A stretch of DNA of 64,000 nt from Elephas maximus indicus (GCF_024166365.1 NC_064830.1:90388968-90452967), one strand, 5' to 3'. Shown: positions 11,396 to 33,515, counted from the stretch's first letter. Program-made: numbers and translations. Notes: generated from the sequence alone by a model not told the origin.

Positions 11396-14300
11396 TCTGT
11401 CAGTTTGTCTTACTGTGGTGGCTTGCCTGTTGCTGTGATGCTGGAAGCTTTGCCACTGGTATTTCAAATACCAGCAGGGTCACCCATGGAGGACAGGTTT
11501 CAGTGGAGCTTCCAGACTAAGACTGACAAGGAAGGACCTGGCAGTCTACTTCTGAAAAAATTAGCCAGTGAAAACCTTATGAATAGCATTGGAACATTAT
11601 CTGATAGAGTGCCGGAACATGAGCCCCTCAGGTTGGAAAGCGCTCAGAATAAAACTGGGGAAGAGCTGCCTCCTAAAAGTAGAATCAACCTTAATGACGT
11701 GGATAGAGTCAAGATTTCAGGACCTTCCTTTGCTGATGTGGCATGACTCAAACAAAATGAGAAGAAATAGCTGCAGACATCCGTTAATAATTGGAATGTG
11801 GAATGTACGAAGTATGAATCTAGGAAAATTGGCAGTCATCAAAAATGAAGTGAAATGAGTAAAAATCAATATCCTAGGCACTAGTGAGCTGATATGGACT
11901 AGTATTGGCCATATGAATTAGACAAGCGTATCTTCTATTATGCCGGAAGTGACTTCATCGAAGAGGAATGGAGTCATTTTCATCATCAAAAAAAACATTT
12001 CAAGATCTATCCTGAAGTACAGCGCTGTCCGTGATAGGATTATATCCATACGCCTACAAGGAAGACCAGTTAATATGACTATTATTCAAATTTATACACC
12101 AACCACTAATGCCAAAGATGACGAAATTGAAGATTTTTACCGACTTCTACAGTCTGAAATTGATCAAACATCCGATCAAGATTTATTGTTAATTACCATT
12201 GATTAGAATGTGAAAGTTGAAAGCAAAGAAGAAGAACTGATAGTTGGAAAATGTGGTCTTCATGATAGAAACAACCATGGAGACTGTATGATAGCATTTT
12301 GTAACACCAATGACTTAATCATTGCAAATACCTTTTTCAACAACATAAACAGTGATTATACATGTAGACCTTACCAGATGGGTGACACAGGAATCGAATC
12401 GACTACATCTGTGTGGAAAGAGATGGTGGAAAGGCTCAATATCATCCATCAGGACAAGGCCAGGGGCCAACTGTGGAACAGACTATCAATTGCTCATACG
12501 CAAGTTCAAGGTGAATTTGAAAAAAGTGAGAGAAGTCCACAAGTGCCAAAGTACGACCTTGAGTATATCCCACCTGAATTTAGAAACCATCTCAAGAATA
12601 GATTTGATGCATTAAACACTAATGAAGCAAGACGAGTTCTGGAAAGACATCAAGGATATCACACATGAAGAAAACAAGGGATTATTAAAAAGTCAGTAAA
12701 GAAAGAAAAGACCAAAATAGAGTCAGAAGGGACTCTGCAACTTGCTCTTGAATGTAGAGTAGCTAAAGGAAATGGAAGAAACGATGAAGTACAAGAGCTT
12801 AACAGAAGATTTCAAAAGGTGGCTTGAGAAGATAAAGCATTATAATCAAATCTGCAAAGACCTGGATGTAGAAAACCAAAAGAGAAGAGCACCCTCAGCA
12901 TTTTTCAAGCTGAAAAAACCGAAGAAAAAATTCAAGCCTGGAGTTGCAATACTGAAGGATTCTATGGGGAAAATATTAAAGGGCACAGGAAGCTTCAAAA
13001 GAAGATGAAAAGAATATACAGAGTCACTGTACTAAAAAGAATTGATCAACATTCTACTATTTCAGAAGGCAGCATATGATCAAGAACTGATGATACTGAA
13101 AGAAGAGGGCCAAGCTACACTGAAGTCACTGGCGAAAACAAGGGTCCAGGAATTGACAGAATACCAAATGAGATGTTTCAATAAGCGGATGCAGTGCTGG
13201 AGGTGCTCACTCATCTATGTCAAGAAATTTGGAAGACAGCTATCTGGCTAACTGACTGGAAGAGATCCATATTTGTACTCATTCCAAAGAAGGATGATTC
13301 CACAGAACACAGAAATTATTGAACGATACCCTTAATATCATATACAAGGAAACTTTTGCTGAAGATCATTCAAAAACATGTGCGGCAGTACATTGTCAGG
13401 GAACTGCCAGCAATTCGAGCTGGATTCAGAAGAGGATGTGGAACAAGGGATATCATTGCTGATTTCAGATGGATCATGGCTGAAAGCAAAGAGTACCAGA
13501 AAGATGTTTACCTCTTTTTTAATCACTATGCAAAGGCATTCCACTGTGTGGATCATAACAAATTATGGATAACATTATGAAGAATTGAAATTCCGGAACA
13601 CTTAATTGTGCTCATGAGAAACCTGTACTTAGACCGAGAGGCAGTTGTTTGAACAGAACAAGGGGATAATGTGTAGTTTAAAGTAAAAAAAGGTGTGCTT
13701 CAGGGTTGTATCCTTCCCCCATACTTAATCTATATGCTGAGCAAATAATCCATGTAGCTGTAATATACAAAGAAGAACGTGGCATCAGGATTGGCAGAAG
13801 ATTCAGTAACAGCCTGTGATATGCAGATGACACTACCTTGCTAGCCGAAAGTGAAGAGGACTTGAAGCACTTACTGATGAAGATCAAAGACTACAGCCTT
13901 CAGTATAGATTACACCTCAACATAAAGAAAACAAAAATCCTCACAACTGGACCAATAAGCAACATCATGATAAAGGGAGAAAAGATGGAAGTTGTCAAGG
14001 ATTTCATTTTTCTTGGATCCACAATCAATGCCCATGGAAGCAGTAGTCAGGAAATCAAATGATGTATTGCATTGGGCAAATCTGCTGCAAAAGACCTCTT
14101 TAAAGTGTTAAAAAGCAAATATGTCACTTTAAGGACTAAGGTGTGCCTGACCCAAGCAATGATATTTTCAATCACCTCATATGCACGTGAAAGCTGGACA
14201 ATGAACAAGTTTAAGATCTAAGAAGAATCAATGCATTTGAATTACGGTGTTGGTGAAGAATATTGAATATAGCACGGATTGTCAGAAGAAGGAACAAATC

Positions 14301-14605
14301 TGTCTTGGAAGAAGCATGGCCAGAATGCTCTTTAGAAGCAAAAAAGGTGAGACTTCATCTCACATACTTTGGACAAGTTATCAGGAGGGACCATCCCTGG
14401 AGAAGGACATCATGCTTGGTAAAATAGAGAGTCAGTGAAAAAGAGGAAGACCTTTGACAAGATGGATTGGCACAGTGGCTGCAACGATGGGCTCAAGCAT
14501 AACAAGGATTGTGAGGATGGTACATGACCGGGCAGTGTTTCGTTCTGTTGTGCATAGGGTGGCTTTGAGTCAGAATGGACCGATGGCATCTAACAACACA
14601 AAAAC
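11396..14605 (+). mobile_element. Full-length RTE-clade LINE (degenerate coding region)
   Basis: A 3.2-kb element flanked by AATCAGCTAA at 11,386-11,395 and 14,606-14,615. In order it has a 5' UTR, an apurinic-type endonuclease region from about 11,800 (NVRSMNLGKL), and a reverse transcriptase with the RAGFRRGCGTRDIIADFRW stretch near 13,420. A YADD catalytic box is at 13,820-13,831. The 3' end is TAACAACACAAAAAC. Frameshifts and stops break the reading frame into several pieces (11,589-14,062), so it cannot make protein. RTE elements normally encode one endonuclease/reverse-transcriptase protein. Confidence 0.95.
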
Positions 14606-14615
14606 AATCAGCTAA

Positions 14616-14712
14616 GGGAGCCCTGGAGGTGCAATGGTTAAGATCTGGGCTGCCAACCAAAAAGTCAGCAGTTCGAATCCACCAGCCTCTCCTTGGCAAC
14701 CCAATGGGGCAT
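14616..14712 (+). mobile_element. 3'-incomplete SINE
   Basis: The head and tRNA-like part are present (GGAGCCCTGGAGGTGCAATG, CAGTTCGAATCCACCAGCC) but the copy stops after CCCAATGGGGCA. It directly follows the target duplication of the RTE. Confidence 0.88.
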
Positions 14713-16270
14713 TCAGAATCAGCCGAGAGGCAGGAGACTTAGGGCAAAGTTATTAAAAAAGAAAAAAAAAAAAAGTCTGCTTAGTTGAAAACAGAAAAAT
14801 CCGTTGTTGAGGTTGTAAGAGATGCCTTTCTAAGTGTGCGCATATGTCTGTCTGTACATTCTCTGTGTACGTGGCATGGTCAGACTCATCTTGGTGACTC
14901 CCCCCCATATTTCAAAGGCTTAGTGTGAAAATAAGAATGTAAAATCTTTCATTGATTCATTTTATGTTTTCTAATGTGGTTCCTAGAGTATTTAATATTA
15001 TGCATTATATTTCTTTTATTGGACGTCCCTGCTCTAGATTGTTACCTTGAGACATTCATTGTTTTACAAGAGTGTTTTGTTTTACGTACGTAGTTTTTGT
15101 TTTAGTTGCTCCGCAAAGAAAGAACTCTTCTAGTAGTTATACATGTATCTTCCTGTCAAAATATGCAAATTGAATATTAAAAAATACTATATTTTAGGCC
15201 CATTGGGGTTCAGGTCTCCTTGCAGGGTCAAGCATAAGCTAGTTTCTTCAGATTCCTGTTCGTATTTGTCAGGAAGCGCCGGTGCGGCTACCCTTTCTCT
15301 GCCCTTCTCCCTTCTCCTTGATCTTCAGAGCCAGGCACCCTGAAGCCCTATGCCCTTGAGAAAAGCAATGATGCAGAAATGCTAACAGGCTTTTACACTA
15401 CATTTTTGTGGACCAGGTACCAGCATTTTAGGGGTGGAAGACATGCCCAATTTTTCTCTTAGGACCTCTAACCTGTTTGAGGGAAGAATCTCCCTCTCTC
15501 ATCATGACACCAAACTCCTCACCTTCTCGTGTCTCCTGGCCCTGCCTGGGGGAATCTTTCTGTGTTTCTCTCTCAGATCCAGTGAACTATGTTGCCCTTA
15601 CCTAGCTGGCCCAAACAGGTCTTTCCTAGTACAGGCCAATTATCTGCCCAGTGTTTACTTTTTTGGTTCTATTTACCTGATGACTTCACATAAAAAAAAA
15701 ACGTAGAGACAGAAAACCTGAGTGGGCCCCAAGTGGGCAGGATCACTTCCTGGACTGGGTGCTGCCCAAGGAAATAATAAAGCAATTATTTCTTGCTTGA
15801 AGCAGTACATCTTGAAGGATGTATGAGAGAGAAAAGAACATTTATTCATGCCTACTATGTTCCAGTCCCAGTTAAGGGTGATTTTTCAGGTGGAAATAGG
15901 GTTTGAAACTCACAGCGGGCCTAATGGTACACTTTCTTTTATTCCTGTTTTGAGTATGAAGAAACGGGTCTTAAAATGGTGATGCAAAATACCAGCGTTG
16001 TTGGTATAACTCAGGACCTCTGCAAATCCAGCCCCCGCTGTCTTCATCAAGCCTTGGGCCCTGCGTGGGGCTGGGTCTGCCTGGAGGAAGGGGCTTCTTT
16101 CTCTAATTTACACAAAGTCGTGCTCTGGGCTGGAGGTGGCCTGGATGTGCCCCAAGGCTGCACTTTTTCCCCTCCACACAGTTTCTCAGAGCAAGTGAAT
16201 GCTCTCTGGTAAAGGGGTGTTGCCGGCTTTTCCTCCCATCCCTCCTGCAGGGAGCCAGCCAAGGTGCCTA
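14713..16270. other. Gene-free stretch
   Basis: No coding exon was supported. Weak MIR/L2-like text (TACTATGTTCCAGTCCCAGT near 15,850) is the only hint of repeats. Confidence 0.5.
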
Positions 16271-16274
16271 GTAA

Positions 16275-16330
16275 GGACTTATGAATCAGAATAGACTCTA
16301 TGGCAACAGGTTTGGTTTGGATTGGTTTTA
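16275..16330 (+). mobile_element. SINE 3' tail fragment
   Basis: Only CTTATGAATCAGAATAGACTC-like tail sequence and GGCAACAGGTTTGGTTTGG remain. Confidence 0.75.
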
Positions 16331-16421
16331 GGAGCACCTTGCTCCCCCTCACCTTCTTAATAACAGAGCTTAGATGTATACATTCTTTTTTTTATCTCAG
16401 GGTATAGCTGTATCACAGTGG

Positions 16422-16614
16422 TTCTCAATTTGAGGTGATTTTGTCCCTCCCTCCGCTCCAGGACATTTGGCAGTGCCTGGAAATAATTTTGGCCAGCACA
16501 ACTGGAGGTTGTTACTGACATCTCCTGCGTGGAGGCAAGAAATTCTGCTTAATATCCTATAATACACAGGACAGCCCTCCACAACAAAGAAGTATCTGAC
16601 CCAATAGTGCTGAG
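16422..16614 (+). mobile_element. hAT-Charlie non-autonomous element (MER20-like)
   Basis: GTGGTTCTCAATTTGAGGTG at the start, GGACATTTGGCAGTGCCTGG and CACAGGACAGCCCTCCACAA inside and TGCTGAGATTGAGAGAAC at the end follow the MER20-type consensus closely. The family name is from memory. Confidence 0.72.
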
Positions 16615-17179
16615 ATTGAGAGAACTTGGTATATAATAATTAAGTCAATCAGATTCAATCTTGATGGCTAATTTAGATTTTTTCTAATCTTTTAACACAT
16701 AGAAAGTACTGCAATGACAATGGTAGAAACTGAAGTTCTTAGTTGCAGACTATGTAATCCATTTTAGTTAGTTTAAACAGGAAAAGATTATGATAGGTAG
16801 TTACCAAATTCCTGGGAGGGTCAAGGAGTCAAGCTTGGATGCTTCCCAGCTAGGAATACATACCAGGTTAAGGGTCCAACAACACCATAGAATGTTTCTA
16901 GTGAACATTCCAGTGTTGTTGTCTTATGCCATTGACATCAATATTATAAAGATCTTACAAAGTCACCAGAGCTAGCCCTGAAGAACCAAAGACCTCAGCC
17001 ACTATGCTGGCTAGGATATCTGAACTTTCCATTCATGGTTGCTGTCTCAAATCTCATGTGATGCATCTGTAACAAAATTGGGCTAGAAATGACCAAGGCT
17101 TAGAACTCAGAGTTCTGAGTTAGAGCTGAACATACAAATTTGAGAGCTGAAGGCATGGTGTGGATGAAATTGTCTAGAA

Positions 17180-17811
17180 CCAGAGTTTTTAACCTGAAGT
17201 CCCTGGAAGGGTCTGAGAATAGCACTCAAGGAGTCCCATATTTGATGGGAAAATATTATGTCTTTATTTTCACTAACCTCTAACCAACACTTTGCATTTT
17301 TCTCAATATGATGACTCTAGGCAACAAATCCTAGCAGCATTGGCAGTACCTGGGCCTTTGTCACCAACAGAAATCTCTATCACATCACAGTTTGCAACAA
17401 CTTATCTTAAACAGGAAACCCTGGTGGTGTAGTGTTTAAGAGTTATGGCTGCTCCTTGGAAACCCTATGGGGCAGTTTTACTCTGTTCTATAGGGTCGCT
17501 ATGAGTTGGAATCGACTCGACGGCAACGTGTTTTGGTTATCTTAAATATTTGAAACTATCTTATATATTTTTTACATTCTACTGTATGTCAAAATTATGA
17601 AAGTCGTTGGACTTGCCAGTAGATCTTTATACTTAATGCATTAGTATACCACAAAGATGTTTTTAAAAATATTTTGCTAACTGTGTTTCTATTCAATTGG
17701 TTTTCTTTGTATTCTTATGAAATTTGCTTTATGCATTTAAGAATATTATTCTGAGCTCCATAGCCTTCAGACCCCCAAGGGGATTGGCACAAAAGAGGTT
17801 AAAAACCCCTG
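17180..17811. mobile_element. hAT-type DNA transposon with TIRs and 8-bp target duplication
   Basis: The termini are inverted repeats, CCAGAGTTTTTAACCT at the left and AGGTTAAAAACCCCTGG at the right. The 8-bp flanks GTCTAGAA (17,172-17,179) and GTCTGGAA (17,812-17,819) differ at one base. An 8-bp duplication is the hAT signature. No transposase frame remains. A SINE is nested inside. Confidence 0.85.
17412..17536 (+). mobile_element. SINE with B-box deletion, nested in hAT element
   Basis: Flanked by TTATCTTAAA at 17,402-17,411 and 17,537-17,546. The sequence jumps from GGCTGCT directly to CCTTGGAAACC, dropping the segment that contains the B-box-like part in other copies. Confidence 0.93.
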
Positions 17812-18185
17812 GTCTGGAAGGAGGTCACAAAAGTAACATCCTCTAAGGGCCAGCTGGAGGCCTGAAAACCAGGTCCTCTTTGGTTTTTCTACTTTTGAAG
17901 GAAAGAAATATCTCTCCTTCCTTTTAACTCCAAGAAAAGCTGCTTTAACACCTGAAACAAATGGCAATGAGCACTGGCTTCTGTGTCAAAACATTAGGGT
18001 GTAAGAGAGGCTGAGGGGAACTACAAGCACTGACCCCAGCTAAAGGCAGTAGCTTCTTGTTCCAGCTGACCCTTGCCCTATGGGAAAGAGAGCCCAGGAG
18101 GGCCAAAGCCTCCATTTTTCAAGAAAAGTCAGAAGTTTGTGTTTTTGTGCAACACTTCAGTATTGTCAATGTCGGCAATTAGTTA

Positions 18186-18268
18186 GTTTCTTAAAATTGT
18201 GCTTTAGGTGAAGGTTTACAGAGCAAATTAGTTTCTCATTAAACAATACGCATATCGTTTTGTGACAT
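18186..18268 (-). mobile_element. Proboscidean L1 3' UTR fragment
   Basis: ATTGTGCTTTAGGTGAAGGT and TTACAGAGCAAATTAGTTTC match the left ends of the other minus-strand L1 3' UTR pieces in the window. Confidence 0.75.
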
Positions 18269-18609
18269 TGCTTGCCTAGTTAAATAGTTTTAGAAACAAC
18301 ATGTAGGCCACATTTCATGCCAGGCCACAGTGGTGTTGGGTCTTGAAAGAGAAGCAAAGGCTGAAGACGGAACCTCAGAGAACACTGCTGTCTACAGGGA
18401 GAGCAGAAGAAGAGACTGTAGGGAAAGGAGACAGTGGGAGAGGTGGGAGGGTGAAGAGCAGGGGTGTCAAGTAAGGAGGTTTTTGAGAAGGAGTGAGAGG
18501 CCCCCATGTTGTGTGAATCAGGAGAGGTCCACTGAGAGAGAAAAGCCCTGAGAAATGGCGGCTGGAACGCAGCTTTTCAGCGGTCACAATTTGAGCCTGC
18601 CACTCTCCA

Positions 18610-18995
18610 CCACTCTGTCGCATGAGTGCCTTTATTCACCCATGCTATTCCTTCTGCCTGTTATACCCCTTCCTCCCTTGATGCTTGGAGAACTGCTACT
18701 TATCCTATCAGGCCTGGCTTTAATGTTACCACTCCTCTTTAGTGTTCTTTGGTTGTCCACTTAGAATCCCTGGGTGGTGCAAATGGTTAACTAACCAAAA
18801 GGTTGAAGGTTCAAGTCTACCCAAAGGTGCTTAGAAGAAAGGCCTGGCAATCTGCTTCTGAAAAGTCAGCCATTGAAAACCCTATGGAGCACCGTTCTAC
18901 TCTGACACACATGGGGTCACCATGAGTCAGAGTCAACTCAACAGCAACTGGTTGTCCACCTGATGGATCACTTCCTTTCTCAGCAGTGTTTCCAG
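18610..18995 (+). mobile_element. L2-like 3' fragment split by a SINE
   Basis: CTATTCCTTCTGCCTGTTAT, GAACTGCTACTTATCCTATC and AATGTTACCACTCCTCT follow the old L2 3' text. The piece resumes after the SINE at 18,761-18,949. Ends are approximate. Confidence 0.55.
18761..18949 (+). mobile_element. tRNA-derived SINE, long subfamily
   Basis: Flanked by GGTTGTCCAC at 18,751-18,760 and 18,950-18,959. It contains the GGCCTGGCAATCTGCTTCTG block of the longer subfamily. Confidence 0.92.
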
Positions 18996-19179
18996 AGTTC
19001 TTGATTCCATGTTATAAAACTTAGCATATTTGATTCAAGTACACTTTGAAGTTCATGTGCCACTGTTACCCACTGGCCATAAGGTCCTGTGATTCAGGAA
19101 CCTGGTCTTTTTTTATCCATGCTATGCAGTGCTCAAACTATGTTTGCTAAGTGTAGAGTAACAAGCGGCAACTCTGAGT

Positions 19180-19395
19180 CCGCCTCCTTAGGTTGAGAAC
19201 CTGGCTTTGCCACTTTCTGTGTGGCCCTGGGCACAGCTCTTGACCTTTCTGTACTTATTTCCTCATCTGTAAATTGTAATCCTCACACCAACCACATAGG
19301 CTTACTTGTTTAAATAAGATTAAACAAGTTATACTCAAAGCACTCAAAACAGTGCCTGACACTTAATAAGCCTTATCAAAGTGCTAGCTATTATA
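19180..19395 (+). mobile_element. MIR element
   Basis: GAACCTGGCTTTGCCACTTT, GTGGCCCTGGGCACAGCTC and TTCCTCATCTGTAAATTG are the MIR core. The end is CAGTGCCTGACACTTAATAA. Confidence 0.8.
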
Positions 19396-19424
19396 AATAT
19401 ATTATGTATAGCTATAACACATAA

Positions 19425-19592
19425 GGAAACCCTGGTGGCATAGTGGTTAAGTGCTACGGCTGCTAACTAAAGGGTCAGCAGTTTGAATCCACCAGGGGCT
19501 CCTTGGAAACTCTATGGGGCAGTTCTACTCTGTCCTATAGGGTCGCTATGAGTCAGAATCAACTCGACGGCACTGGATTTGGTTTTCGGTTT
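19425..19592 (+). mobile_element. Intact tRNA-derived SINE with perfect 12-bp target duplication
   Basis: The copy is complete from GGAAACCCTGGTGGCATAGT through the core GGGGCAGTTCTACTCTGTCC to the T-rich tail. TATAACACATAA flanks it at 19,413-19,424 and 19,593-19,604 without mismatch, suggesting a fairly recent insertion. It is the best reference copy of the family in the window. Confidence 0.96.
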
Positions 19593-19629
19593 TATAACAC
19601 ATAAATATAATATGTATTTTTATTATTAG

Positions 19630-21386
19630 GAATTGGTTGACCTGCAACCATTTCAAGAGGTAGCATATGATCAGGAACCGATGGTACTGATGCAAGAGGT
19701 CCAAGCTGCACTAAAGGCACGGGCAAAATACAAGTCTCTAGGAATTGATGGAATAACAATTGAGATGTTTCAACAAACAGAGGCAGCTCTGGAAGTGCTC
19801 ACTCGTCTACGCCAAGAAATTTGGAAGACAGTTACCTGGCCAACCCACCAGAAAAGATCCATATTTATGCCTATTCCCAGGAAAGGAAATTCAACCAAAT
19901 GCAGAAATTATCGAACAATATCATTAATATCACACACAAGAAAAATTTTACTGAAGATCATTCAAAAGTGGCTGCAGCAGTATATCATCAGGAAACTGCC
20001 AGAAATTCAAGCTGGATTCAGAAAAGGATGTGGAATGAAGGATATCATTGTTGATGTCAGATGGATCCTGGCTGAAAGCAGAGAATACGAGAAGGATGTT
20101 TACTTGTATTTTATTGACTAATCAAAGGCATAGTGTGGATCATAACATCTGTGGATCATAACAAGTTATGGATAACATCGGGAAGAATGGGAATTCCAGA
20201 ACACTTAACTGTGCTCATGAGGAATGTACACGTAGATCAAGAGGCAGTAGTTGGAACAGAACGAGGGGGCACTGCGTGGTTTAAAATCAGGAAAAGTGTG
20301 TGTCAGGGTTGTATCCTTTCACTATACCTATTCACTCTGTGGAAACCCTAGTGGCGTAGTGGTTAAGAGCTACACCATTAACCAAAACGTGGCAGTTCGA
20401 ATTCACCAGGCACTCCTTGGAAACTCTACAGGACAATTCTACTCTGTCCCATAGGATTGCTATGAGTTGGAATCAACTTGACAGCAACAGGTTTGGTTTT
20501 TATTCATTCTGTATGCTGAGCAAATAATCCAAGTAGCTGGACTATATAAAGAGGAATGTGGCATCAGGACTGGAGGAAGACTCATTAACGACCTGTGTTA
20601 TGCAGATGACACAATCTTGCTTGCCGAAAGTGAAGAGAACTTGAAGCATTTGGTGATGAAGACCAAAGATCACAGCTTTCAGTATGGATTATACCTCAAC
20701 ATAAAGAAAACAAAAATCCTCACAAATGGACCAATAAGCAGCATCACGATAAACAGAGAAAAGATTGATGTTGTCAAGGATTTCATTTTACTTGGATTTA
20801 CAATCAACACCCATGGAAGTGGCAGTCAAGAAATCAAACAATGCATTGCTTTGGGCAAATCTGCTGCAAAAGATCTCTTTAAAGTGTTGAAAAGCAAACA
20901 TGTCACATTGGAGATTAAGGGGCGCCTGACCCAAGCTATGATGTTTTTGATTGCCTCTTAGGCATGTGAAAGCCGGATGATGAATAAGGAAGACCGAAGA
21001 ATTGACACCTTTTAATTGTGGTGTTAGCAAAGAATATTGAATATACCATGGACTGCCAAAAGAACAAATAAATCTGTCTTGGAAGAAGTACAACCAAAAT
21101 GCTCCTTAGAAACAAAGAGAGCAAGGCTACGTCTCACATACTTTTGGACATATTATCGGGAGGGTTGATATCGGGAGGGTTGAGTCTCTGGAGAAGGATG
21201 TCATGGTTGGAAAAGTAGAGTGTCAGCGAAAAAGAGGAAGACCCTCCGTGAGGTGGGCTGACACAGTGGCTGCAACAATGGGCTCAAGCATAAGGATTGT
21301 GAGGATGATGCACGACCGGGCAGTGTTTCATTCTGTTGTACATAGGGTTGCTATGAGTCAGAACCTAACCAAAACAACAACAATCT
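19630..21386 (+). mobile_element. RTE-clade LINE, 5'-truncated, with nested SINE
   Basis: The copy starts inside the region before the reverse transcriptase and keeps an open frame at 19,633-20,121 covering early polymerase motifs (IQAGFRKGCGMKDIIVDVRW). A Y-A-D-D box is encoded at about 20,599-20,610. It ends TATGAGTCAGAACCTAACC plus ACAACAACAATC. Several frameshifts follow, and a SINE at 20,341-20,501 interrupts it. Inactive. Confidence 0.92.
20341..20501 (+). mobile_element. SINE nested in RTE
   Basis: ATTCACTCTGT (20,330-20,340) and ATTCATTCTGT (20,502-20,512) flank it with one mismatch. Removing it restores the RTE text across TATTCA / CTGTATGCTGAGCAAATA. Confidence 0.95.
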
Positions 21387-22020
21387 ATAGATATAACACA
21401 TATCAGTATTAAATGCTAGCGTCATCTGTTTTTACACTAATGCATCTCCACTGCCTAGAACAGGGTCCACCAGGGCTCCCTTGTCTGGAACCCGGTAGGT
21501 GTTTAATGAATATTTGTTGAATGAATGAATCAATGATGGATTTCCCTTTGCCCTCACTTCAGAGTTTCATTACCCTTCCAAAGCGTGTGTGTGTGTGTGT
21601 GTTCAAGGCCCAAATCAGAGGTTTAATGGAAGTTTATGGGCAGGTTGGGTCGTACCCCTCATTGTTTCTCTAGAAAAACGCGTCCAACCTACAAAGTGAC
21701 TTCTGGAGAAGTAAGTTGGGAAGGAAAATTTGCATGGCATGTTATCAGGAGTAACCTTTGTTTTATTCTAGAGTTAAAAGTTGCCTTCTCCAAGCAAGGC
21801 TTATTATAGAGTGGAAGTTGTGAGTTAATCTGAATTTCATTTTTTCTCTTTGCTCTCAAGGGAAGTGAACAGGCTTCTGAACACTCCAAAGTGTTCATGT
21901 AGCCAACAAAAGGAATGTTTTGCAGTCACACAGACCTGGATTCAAATGGCACCACTGACCTTTAGCTGCCCTACAATCATGGATTTACTTGGCCTGAGAC
22001 TCACTTTTCTTACCTATAAA
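21387..22020. other. Gene-free stretch with a short GT repeat
   Basis: A GT dinucleotide run is at about 21,586-21,602. TGAATGAATGAATCAATGAT near 21,515 resembles an L2 tail. Nothing coding was seen. Confidence 0.5.
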
Positions 22021-22025
22021 ACGTA

Positions 22026-22150
22026 GGAAGCCTTGGTGGCATAGTGGTTAAGTACTATGGCTGCTAACCAAAGGGCCAGCGGTTCAAATCCACCAGGTGC
22101 TCCTTGGAAACTCTATGGGAGTGTCGGTATGAGTTGGAATCGACCGCACA
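22026..22150 (+). mobile_element. tRNA-derived SINE, core-deleted
   Basis: GCCTTGGTGGCATAGTGGTT head and GGTTCAAATCCACCAGGTGC B-box region are intact. Part of the GGGGCAGTTCTACTCTG core is missing before GGTATGAGTTGGAATCGACC. It lies about 0.9 kb upstream of the FUS promoter. Confidence 0.9.
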
Positions 22151-23069
22151 AAATGGTGATGGGAACGCAGTTATTGCGCATTTTTAAACCACTTACGCCT
22201 TATAACAAATGTCATTTATTACTGGCATCTCTAAACTGGTGCCTTGGTGGGGATTCAGGAGAATAAAAGGTAGCTCCCAAGGTTCTCCGAAGTCCAGGGA
22301 GGTGTGGGCTTTCCCCTCCCACGGCTAATAAGGGGCAAAGCCTGAAGGTTTGGGCGAAACGCGCCTGGGCTAAATCTATGCTTCCTTTCAAATTAAATTA
22401 ACCTCAAAATCTACACACCCTCGTAGGGACTGAGAATAGGCAGCCATGAAAAATGAAGTGAAAATTGAGGCAGTGAGAGAGTTCATGTGCGTCGGAAAAG
22501 GAGCGTTAGAGTCAGCGGGGGTGTGAGTGTGCAAGGGAGGTTGGCGGCGGGCGGCACAGTTCAGCTGGCGAAGCGGAAGGCAAGAACTCCCTGTCCTGAG
22601 TGAAAGCGAGGCCCAGTGAAAGCGGCCAGAGACGAGAATTTCGCTTCCCGCCCAGCAAATCCCGGCTTTGACTACCGCCGGCTCCCTGGGCCCTTCGCCC
22701 CGCCCCCAGCAGGTCATCGGACTCTACCATTATGCAATTACAGGGGTAGAGGAGAATCGTGGGGTAGCGCGTCAGAGAAAATTAGAGTGTTTTATAGGAA
22801 AGTATGATTATATATTATGATTATTAATATTCTAGGTTAATATGCTTCTTCCTGAGGCCTGAACTGTCTATACTTCTTGAAGCGTGGTAGAATCCAGCCC
22901 TGCTTCACTTTTTCTTTTTCCGCATTTGGTACAGTCCCCTGCTGTACGTAGGCGGGGGAGGCGTACATAAGCCTCGACGCAGGAGGCGGGGTTGCTCAGT
23001 CCTCGAGGCGTCGGTGTTCCGTGGTGGTGGAATCTTGTTGCTTGTCGGCTTGTGCGCGCGTGCGCGGAC

Positions 23070-33389
<10,320 letters not shown>

Positions 33390-33515
33390 CCTGGCTCCCA
33401 AGGATCTGGAACAGCTCTTCTCCCTGTACCCAGCGTTACCCTCATTATTTTGTAACCTTCCAACTCTGCGAGTTTTTGTGTTGGACTGTGTAATTGTAAC
33501 ATACCTCTGGTTCCC

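Noticed and set aside
19437-19490. tRNA gene
   Set aside because: A- and B-box-like motifs belong to the SINE head; the cloverleaf is not complete and the copy continues into the SINE body and tail.
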